The notes under the pieces are model-generated. The model searched no databases and was not told where the DNA came from. It was given only the letters and a program-made list of their open reading frames with translations. Below are positions 9,563 through 15,362 of a stretch of DNA of 15,362 bases, piece by piece. The translations under genes were made by a program, and so were the position numbers. Source of the DNA: Astrocystis sublimbata (lineage: Eukaryota > Ascomycota > Sordariomycetes > Xylariales > Xylariaceae); the NCBI GenBank assembly GCA_022453515.1, contig JAJNNY010000178.1, positions 1-15,362 of the forward strand, given 5' to 3'. Within the stretch, counting starts at the first letter, position 1. Each line of letters begins with the position of its first letter.

Positions 9563-10295
9563 CGTGTTGAAGTGGTAGGTGTTCTTATGTTGGCAAGTAT
9601 CGTCTGGATTCCATATGAGAAGGTTAGTGGGATAACACAAGGGTTGATATCTCTTTTCATGCCTGCATCTATTTATGGACATATGCGCCAGTGCCGTAGG
9701 ATTGCTTCTATAATATGCATCATGATAAAAAGAAGGGCTTCTTGCATGGTCCGAACGCTACGTCAATTTGCCTAATTGTGGGATTGGACAAGGACATGTC
9801 CGAATACAGCGGGCTTCTAACTGATCCCCCAATCGGGCAGAATAGGTGTCTGCTCTCCAACTCATCATGTCTTGGGAGACGGGAGGCTAATATGAATACA
9901 AGGTTTCCTTTGTAACGTTCCCTAAGGGTAACCTAACTCCAAAAATAGAATCGTTCGCCTGTTCCTAATCGATTCTGTCATGACAACAAGACACAGCAGG
10001 AGTTCGATGTCTGATCAGGCAATTAGTAGATAATTAGCAGATAATTAGTAGATAACTAGCAGATGATCAGCAGATAAATAGCAGATAATGAGCAGATAAT
10101 TATTAGATTATAAGCTCAAGACCGATGTTAGCTATATCGAATGACACAGAACATCGTTACGCATCTTGAACAGAACATGCAAAAAAACAAAAGAAGCAGG
10201 AAGCTCCTAAGGCCTAGACTCGGACGTGCAATTTGATCATGTGCTATTATGAAGTAAAATCTAGTCAATAGCCAGCACGACCATTCTTAAGACGA
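9563..10295. other. Upstream region of the AA9 gene
   Basis: This region holds no supported gene. It should contain the AA9 promoter, read on the minus strand, and the 3' end of the WD40 gene close to 10295. A weak TATA-like CATAAATAG (minus strand) lies near 9668-9678, roughly 110 nt before the AA9 start. A GGCTAA at 9885-9890 matches the Xyr1-type hexamer known from cellulase promoters. Both are short motifs that occur by chance. The strongest element is the GATA tandem repeat listed separately. Confidence 0.4.
10029..10105. repeat. 11-bp GATA tandem repeat (minisatellite), seven units
   Basis: Seven head-to-tail 11-bp units can be aligned. They start at 10029, 10040, 10051, 10062, 10073, 10084 and 10095. 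The consensus is GATAATTAGCA, and each unit differs at 0-3 positions. Degenerate copies flank the array on both sides (about 10018-10028 and from 10106). Six of the seven units contain GATAA, which matches the core bound by fungal GATA factors such as AreA or WC-2. The array lies about 470-545 bp upstream of the AA9 ATG and about 190 bp beyond the WD40 stop. Function is not demonstrated. It could simply be a slippage-derived minisatellite. Confidence 0.85.
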
Positions 10296-11585
10296 TTAAA
10301 CCGGAAACTCATAAAATCGGACGCTTTGGTCGGCATCACGTCCTCCAATCCATCCTTTGCTTTTGAGCGCATAAGTGCCATCACCCGACCCCCCACCATT
10401 GTACTGAGCGTAATCATCAGGACCCCAGCGATACTTCAGATTCGTCTCGAAATCGTACATTTCCAAGCCAGCAGTCTCGCGATACGCCAACTTCAAGCCA
10501 GACTCGGTTTCAATCCAGTATAAGTTCCATGCCTCAAACTTAGTACGGTCTTCTGACTCCCACCTCTGAACGACTTTCTGATCTTGTATTGAAATGACTT
10601 CGATCAACCCGTAGCTCCCGACCGCAAGAAGTTTGCTGTCAGAGGTCCATGACGCTGTGCGAACCCAGTCGCCAAATCCTTTGAAAACGATGGGTTCGGC
10701 AGAAAAGTCCGCCACGGGCCAAATGTTGACGGCGGGTTCCTCGCCTGCGCTTGTCATGAGAAGATATTTCCCATCCGGAGAGAAATTTGTGAGCCAGTTT
10801 TGCCCGCCGGTAGGGCCGAATGTGTGAACTAGCTCTCCAGTAGAAGCATTCCAGACCTTGCCGTAACCATCCCACGAGGCAGTTGATACATACTGTCCGT
10901 CGGGGCTGAAAGCAGAACTCATGATTGAGTCTGTGTGTCCAACTAAGGTGACGTTCGAATCGGGCTGGTCGATATCATATATCACTGCGATGGCATTGGG
11001 CGGACGCGTTCCGGTTATGGCTAAGAAGCGTTGACCGTCCCGACTGAAAGGGCTACGTATCTCGTCAAAGGTTGAGAACCCTCCAGGATATTGTGTTTGT
11101 TCCCCGATTATGGTACCTTCGGATGAGAGATGCAGCCCAGTGATGACGCGTGTGATGTAAGAAATGCTTGATGAGATGAACACGTCGTATCCGCCGTTCT
11201 GAGCCGAGAGTATTGCGACTCTTTCAGCCTCGCCTTCGAAGTTTGTCATGACGGTAGAGACTAGCTCGGAGTTGCTCAGGTCGCGGATTGTCACGTTTCT
11301 TCCAGCTGCGAGTGCTATGAATTTCTCGTCTGTGCTCACGTCGAAACGAAGAGGCCCTTCGAATTTGACCTTCTCCGCGCCCCATACCTTCGGGTGACCC
11401 TCTGCCCAAGTTGAAGAGACATTGTTCTTCTTGAAGTCGGAGACTAGTGTGCTCGTTGGTATGGCTGGAGCTGCTATGGCGCGAACTCCATCCCCGCTCG
11501 TTTTGATGGTTTTGGTAGCTAAGGAAAGAGATTGAGTGACTGCGAATAGCCCCCAAAGGACGAGTTCAGCCAGTCTGCGATTCAT
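10296..11585 (-). CDS. Predicted secreted WD40-like beta-propeller protein
   Basis: The start is the ATG at 11585. The open frame runs further up to 11624 but has no earlier ATG. The product is 429 aa without introns. The N-terminus (MNRRLAELVLWGLFAVTQSLSLA) looks like a signal peptide. WD40-type blades are visible from about residue 80 onward. The clearest are VGHTDSIMSSAFSPDGQYV, with a following WDG and KVWNASTGE (about 215-250), and NWLTNFSPDGKYLL (about 263-277). Weaker blades lie on both sides. The mature protein has no cysteine and four N-glycosylation sequons (NVS, NVT twice, NAS), which fits passage through the secretory route without disulfides. WD40 propellers are usually cytosolic or nuclear scaffolds, so a secreted one is less common. 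No enzyme motif is seen and the function is unknown. Confidence 0.82.
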   Translation of the reverse strand: MNRRLAELVLWGLFAVTQSLSLATKTIKTSGDGVRAIAAPAIPTSTLVSDFKKNNVSSTWAEGHPKVWGAEKVKFEGPLRFDVSTDEKFIALAAGRNVTIRDLSNSELVSTVMTNFEGEAERVAILSAQNGGYDVFISSSISYITRVITGLHLSSEGTIIGEQTQYPGGFSTFDEIRSPFSRDGQRFLAITGTRPPNAIAVIYDIDQPDSNVTLVGHTDSIMSSAFSPDGQYVSTASWDGYGKVWNASTGELVHTFGPTGGQNWLTNFSPDGKYLLMTSAGEEPAVNIWPVADFSAEPIVFKGFGDWVRTASWTSDSKLLAVGSYGLIEVISIQDQKVVQRWESEDRTKFEAWNLYWIETESGLKLAYRETAGLEMYDFETNLKYRWGPDDYAQYNGGGSGDGTYALKSKGWIGGRDADQSVRFYEFPV

Positions 11586-12410
11586 ATTGGGATGCTGGTT
11601 TGCAATAGAGGCAACAGATACCAAGGAGACTAGACAACAGTTTCAAAGGGGGACAGGGGTCTGATACACACAACCAACTATACATTGATATTTTTATCTC
11701 GTGTGCGAAGTATGAGATTTTGTTCGCTCTTATTATGCAATCGTGTCACACATCTATTTTGGGTGCTATCAATTCCGGTCCGTCGTTACAGCGGCAATTA
11801 TGAACAAGCTCTTGTATCCATTTACCCCTGTTGTAGTCTGCGGGGAAAGGGGGTAAGTTGTTGCATCGCTCCTACCCATAGCCCGACGGACGCAGAAAGA
11901 ATGGATAAATTGCAAGCCAACTGTCCTGTTTTGCAATTGGCTACATGGCACTCATAAGATGGAACCGGTTCCAGATCAAGTGCGGAGCATGTCCCGGACC
12001 GCGAGTATCGTATTTCAGGTGTATGCATTGAACCCCGACGTGGTCCTTTTACAAACATATCCATACGCGACCCTTTGACCAGACATATATCATGGTGTGC
12101 TCTCTTTCGTGTCGACACCAAGGATCTACGCTCTTGACATCGGAGGTTGGGGTGCGATGACTCAATTGAGTATCAGTTAAGTGGAATCCTTGTGTTCACA
12201 TCGGACAGTGGCATCCACACCATTTTACCCGGAACAAGATCAACGCTAGATGCTTTAATGCAGTCGCCGAAACCATTCTCATCATCATAAAGACTCAAGA
12301 CTCTTGTAAACTAACTAAAGACGATTACAAATCGTTTTGGATGCTCAATTAGTGACGTGATTTAGCGACCTTGGCCTCACCCAGTGTTTCTTATTAGCCA
12401 AGGCCAATGT
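11586..12410. other. Intergenic region between the WD40 gene and the O-methyltransferase gene
   Basis: Both neighbours are on the minus strand, so this region contains the WD40 promoter and the O-methyltransferase 3' end. I see no supported gene. A 99-codon minus-strand open stretch at 11822-12121 has no recognisable motif. A perfect 12-bp palindrome, GGAACCGGTTCC, lies at 11961-11972, about 376 bp upstream of the WD40 ATG. It could be a dimeric factor site, but this is only a suggestion. Confidence 0.4.
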
Positions 12411-13700
12411 TCACTCCGACATCTTCGTCAGAACCATGATATGCTGACTTGAGCCATTTCCATACCTCAGAGACCTTTCCCACTCCAAACCAGCCCTTGC
12501 TGCCATGGCCTTGTACTCATCCAAAGTTTTGAGCCGCGCCCCGAAAAACATGCCCATGACGACGTCTACATAGCTTTCATACCAACTTGGATTGGTATCT
12601 GATATTGAACTACCATCAATGATGGCAACGGACTCAGTATCCATAGCCTGTCGTATTCTGACCAAGATCTCGATGCATTTGTCTTCGGGCCAATTGTGTA
12701 GAATATTACGCATATAGTAGATCTTGGCTGCTTTGACCGGCTGCTCTTGGAAGAAGTCGTAGTCTTGATGGTCGACCGTGTCCGGAAAGGAGCCGATTTT
12801 CATGAGCGTTGCCTGAAGGTCTTGGTTGATGACTTTGCCTTTCCAGTGGGGATACTTGCGTCGTATCTCAGCGCAGACTTGCCCATCGCCGCCACCGACA
12901 TCCACAAACATGGGTGTTTCGACGTCAGATGGTTCATTGATAAATTCATCGAGAGGTAGTATGCTGAAGATTGGCCCTTGGTGCCTCTGTGACTCGGTCA
13001 TCCATGTTTGGAAGTCTACCTTAACTTCAGGGTGGCTAGCTAGCCACTCATACATTGTCTCTGAAGTTGAATTTCCGATTTGAAAAGCAGTTGTCGTCAT
13101 ACTGGACATGTCCTTGAACGAGTTATCGGCAAGCAAAGTTGGCAACCCTTTAGCTGATGGCAACACACACTCCGTTCCAAACCGAAGCCCCGCGGCATAT
13201 CCGTGATTGGCAAAGAATGGGGTAAGCGCGGATGCATGCCACGTCTGCGCGGGTGTACAGCCGATGAAATCTTGAGATGCAAGGTATCGCAGGATTCGAG
13301 CTTTTGTGTAATAATTAGAACAGGATTCCACTGCAGGTTATGCATGATGGAAGTCCACATTACCTAGAAGCTCCCTGCTCGAGTTTGTTTGTTTCGCAAG
13401 GTCGTCGATGGACATAGGCACTTTGTTTTTCATTAGAATCTCAAAGACCTGCAGGTCGCTAGCAACCCTCGGAATGACCAGCCTGAGTGGCTAGAGAAGC
13501 AAGTTAGGCCTATTGTTTTTTTCCTGCATGTGAGGGTCTCGTACCGCGCTCAAAATCTCATGCTGTAATACATCTTCATCTTGAATCTTCGTTGAAAACT
13601 TGTGCATTGCATCGCGAAGCTGATTTCGGTCACTCCGTGACTGCGGCCGCGGAAAGGATTCGAGCAGCTGTATCAAATCCTGGACGTTGACTTGACTCAT
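12411..13700 (-). CDS. SAM-dependent O-methyltransferase (three exons)
   Basis: Exons are 13700-13545, 13490-13364 and 13300-12411. The introns (54 and 63 nt) are GT...AG, and the first has a CTAAC branch site. Phases agree and the product is 390 aa. The ATG at 13700 is the first in frame. The N-terminal part (about 50-120) is a winged-helix dimerisation domain (VASDLQVFEIL, then LLARILRYLAS). The catalytic domain shows SAM motif I, VDVGGGDG, at 227-234, then VINQDLQ near 251-257, and RNILHNWPED with the likely catalytic His at 296. This is the plant caffeate/sterigmatocystin-type O-methyltransferase family, which methylates hydroxyls on phenolics or polyketides. The substrate is unknown. No other biosynthetic gene is in the window. 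Transposon-derived DNA starts about 360 bp upstream. Confidence 0.9.
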
Positions 13701-14061
13701 ATTTGCGGTTCCGTAGCATGCAAATTTGTCCAATTTTCTTAGGCTGGCGTGTGTTTGAGGTACGTACAGAGCTTTGAAGAGGGAGATATCAGCGCGATTA
13801 GAGTAGGAGAAAAAGCAACCAGGTCTTATATCTGAAATTGACCTATTAGAGGTGATCTCTTCTGCGAGTTAGTTCCGAGATTCGGATTATGTGAATCTTA
13901 CTAGATTGTATGCAGGCATTAGCTCATATCATCCTTACTGTCAGAGTCTAATCTGGGTGTAGCCGATGTAACATTGGTTGATAATGGAGAATCGCTGGTA
14001 GTTCTGAATGTGCACCAGGCATGTGGGGGTAAGATTGAGTGTCCGGTATTACGTTATCCAC
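13701..14061. promoter_or_regulatory. O-methyltransferase upstream region with an everted CGG pair
   Basis: This is the 360 bp between the O-methyltransferase start and the repeat border, with no gene. At 13875-13885 it carries CCGAGATTCGG, an everted CCG-N5-CGG pair about 175 bp upstream of the ATG. Fungal Zn2Cys6 transcription factors, including those of metabolite clusters, bind CGG triplets in such arrangements. The match is short, so this is a candidate only. Confidence 0.3.
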
Positions 14062-14095
14062 AAGTCAGTGTTGCACCTAAGTCAGTGTCGCACTT
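14062..14095. repeat. 17-bp tandem duplication at the transposon border, possible terminal repeat
   Basis: Two adjacent 17-bp copies, 14062-14078 (AAGTCAGTGTTGCACCT) and 14079-14095 (AAGTCAGTGTCGCACTT), differ at only two positions, and both differences are C/T changes. The sequence to the left has normal composition. The sequence to the right becomes strongly A+T-rich at once. Repeated short units in or near terminal inverted repeats are common in fungal Tc1/mariner/pogo-type DNA transposons, so this may be one end of such an element. The matching inverted end is not seen in the window. Confidence 0.5.
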
Positions 14096-15161
14096 TTCTA
14101 TAATTTCAAACCTTCTTCCTTTATTTACAAATATCTAACCAATCATAATATAATACGTAAATCTAGTAAAGCCAATCTGCAGCTAGCGGTCCAAAGTAAA
14201 AAATACGACCCTTATTTTTTTTTTTAAAAGCTTGCTAAGATCTTCTATATTTATAACTATACTTTTAAGTAACGATTTAAAAAAAAGCAACTATAAGTAA
14301 TAATAAACCAAATAAAACGAAATTTTATTATATCTAAAAAGGATACTATTACTAAATATATATTTGAGCTAGATTTATAAGCGTTTTTAGTCCGGCTTTA
14401 ATATATTAAAAAAATAGCTAATATCCTTTAATATATACGCGATAGAAAGCCCATAGGTAAAAACTAGGCCTCGAACTTTATATAATAACAACCTAACCTC
14501 TGGACATATTTAAATCGTTAAATCGATTACTAGCGAGCTTTTAATAAAGATCCTATAAGTTATTACGTATAGTTTAAGCTTATAGCTAATATAATTACAA
14601 AATATAGTATTATAATTAAAAATATATATAATTTTAATAAATTAAGGTTTTTAATAGGTATAATTATAATTAAAATAATTATAATAAGCTTAGAAAAATA
14701 TAGAAAACCTAGGCAGGCTTAGCAAGGAGGCAGAGAATAGGTTATAGTAGTTTAAGCCATTAATTCTTAAGGCTAGGCGGTACTACTATATATTATCTTT
14801 ACAGGCGTGTATCACCTCGCGTCTTAGTATCGCAATACTACTTTGCCACCCAACTGGGTTATTGATCTTTCAAGTAACAGTTGGACTATAAACAAAATAG
14901 GTATAAAATAGCTATAATACTTTGATTTATATACTTAGAGCTATATAAAGGGTATAAAACGCTTTTTAATCCTTAATAGTTATAAAAACTACTATTTAAT
15001 AGATTTTAAAGAATTTTATAAAAATAATAATATTATTACACTTTATATGCCTGCCTATTTGTTATATAGACTCCAGCCTTTCGATCTAGTACCTTTTAGT
15101 ATACTAAAACGCTTTTATTTGTTATATATTAAGGATTTAATACAATAGTACTAAACCTATG
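14096..15161. repeat. A+T-rich RIP-like degenerated transposon DNA
   Basis: Composition drops sharply here. By direct count the 60-base rows starting at 14281, 14581 and 14641 contain only 9, 4 and 7 G or C bases. The sequence is full of TA steps and of stop codons in all frames, as expected where RIP has turned C into T on both strands of a repeat. A less affected patch lies at about 14700-14890 and includes an imperfect inverted repeat (CCAACTG at 14850-14856 with CAGTTGG at 14878-14884). No coding frame survives. I cannot identify the original element. Confidence 0.75.
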
Positions 15162-15362
15162 TGTTACAAACCAACAAGGGCCGACCAGTCGGGAAGGCCT
15201 AGTGCAGCTACCAAGCTAGATATAATGCGGAGTAGTGGAGCACGTATAGACGATATGCAAATAAACTATATAAGGGTTTACTAGGGAGCTCTATTCGCTT
15301 TATAGAACAAAGAGAGCAGCTCTAATAGCTTTATAGAGCAGATAGAGCTCGAGCTCTATAGC
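15162..15362 (+). mobile_element. Possible start of an LTR, cut by the window end
   Basis: Composition recovers abruptly near 15162 with TGTTACAAACC, which is like the TG-initiated 5' edge of many fungal LTRs. Downstream are a G+C-richer stretch, a TATA-type box (TATATAAG, about 15269-15276) and a run rich in GAGCTC/AGAGCAGC units that ends in a perfect 18-bp palindrome (15342-15359, centred on CTCGAG). This resembles the promoter part of an LTR. The end of the element, target duplication and internal genes are not in view, so the call is tentative. Confidence 0.35.

Noticed and set aside
11961..11972. GGAACCGGTTCC read as a heat-shock element
   Set aside because: The GAA and TTC blocks are four bases apart rather than two, so it does not fit the heat-shock consensus; it is kept only as a palindrome.
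11822..12121. Minus-strand 99-codon open stretch between the WD40 and O-methyltransferase genes
   Set aside because: It has no motif, and isolated stretches of this size are expected by chance.

Overview
The window looks like nuclear DNA of a filamentous ascomycete (Pezizomycotina, possibly a Sordariomycete). The evidence is eukaryotic genes with short introns of 50-75 nt carrying GT...AG ends and CTGAC/CTAAC-type branch sites, plant-cell-wall-active families (AA9, GH43), a fungal F-box protein, and an A+T-rich block at the right end that looks like repeat-induced point mutation (RIP). I cannot name the species from sequence alone.

Layout. (1) 1-3733: a long intronless plus-strand gene for a class 3 lipase of the sn-1-specific diacylglycerol lipase type, with up to three tiny upstream ORFs before its start. 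(2) 4033-5133, minus: an intronless GH43 glycoside hydrolase, tail to tail with the lipase. (3) 5949-7006, minus: a two-exon F-box protein. (4) 7007-8338: about 1.3 kb with no gene I can support. (5) 8339-9562, minus: an eight-exon gene that reads as a complete secreted AA9 lytic polysaccharide monooxygenase (LPMO) when spliced. No single open frame shows it. (6) 10029-10105: an 11-bp GATA-containing tandem repeat in the AA9 upstream region. (7) 10296-11585, minus: a predicted secreted, cysteine-free WD40-like beta-propeller. (8) 12411-13700, minus: a three-exon SAM-dependent O-methyltransferase of the fungal secondary-metabolite type. (9) 14062-15362: transposon-derived DNA. It starts with a 17-bp tandem duplication exactly where composition changes, continues as very A+T-rich RIP-like sequence, and ends with a possible LTR start that runs off the window.

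How the genes relate. There is no obvious operon-like or cluster logic. AA9 and GH43 could both serve lignocellulose breakdown: the LPMO would cut crystalline polysaccharide outside the cell, and GH43 would remove arabinose or xylose side groups, apparently inside the cell since it has no signal peptide. The O-methyltransferase beside the repeat block could be the edge of a secondary-metabolite locus or an isolated gene. The most useful results are the reconstructed AA9 gene, its Phe at the usual axial Tyr copper position, the GATA minisatellite upstream of it, and the sharp gene/transposon border near 14060.
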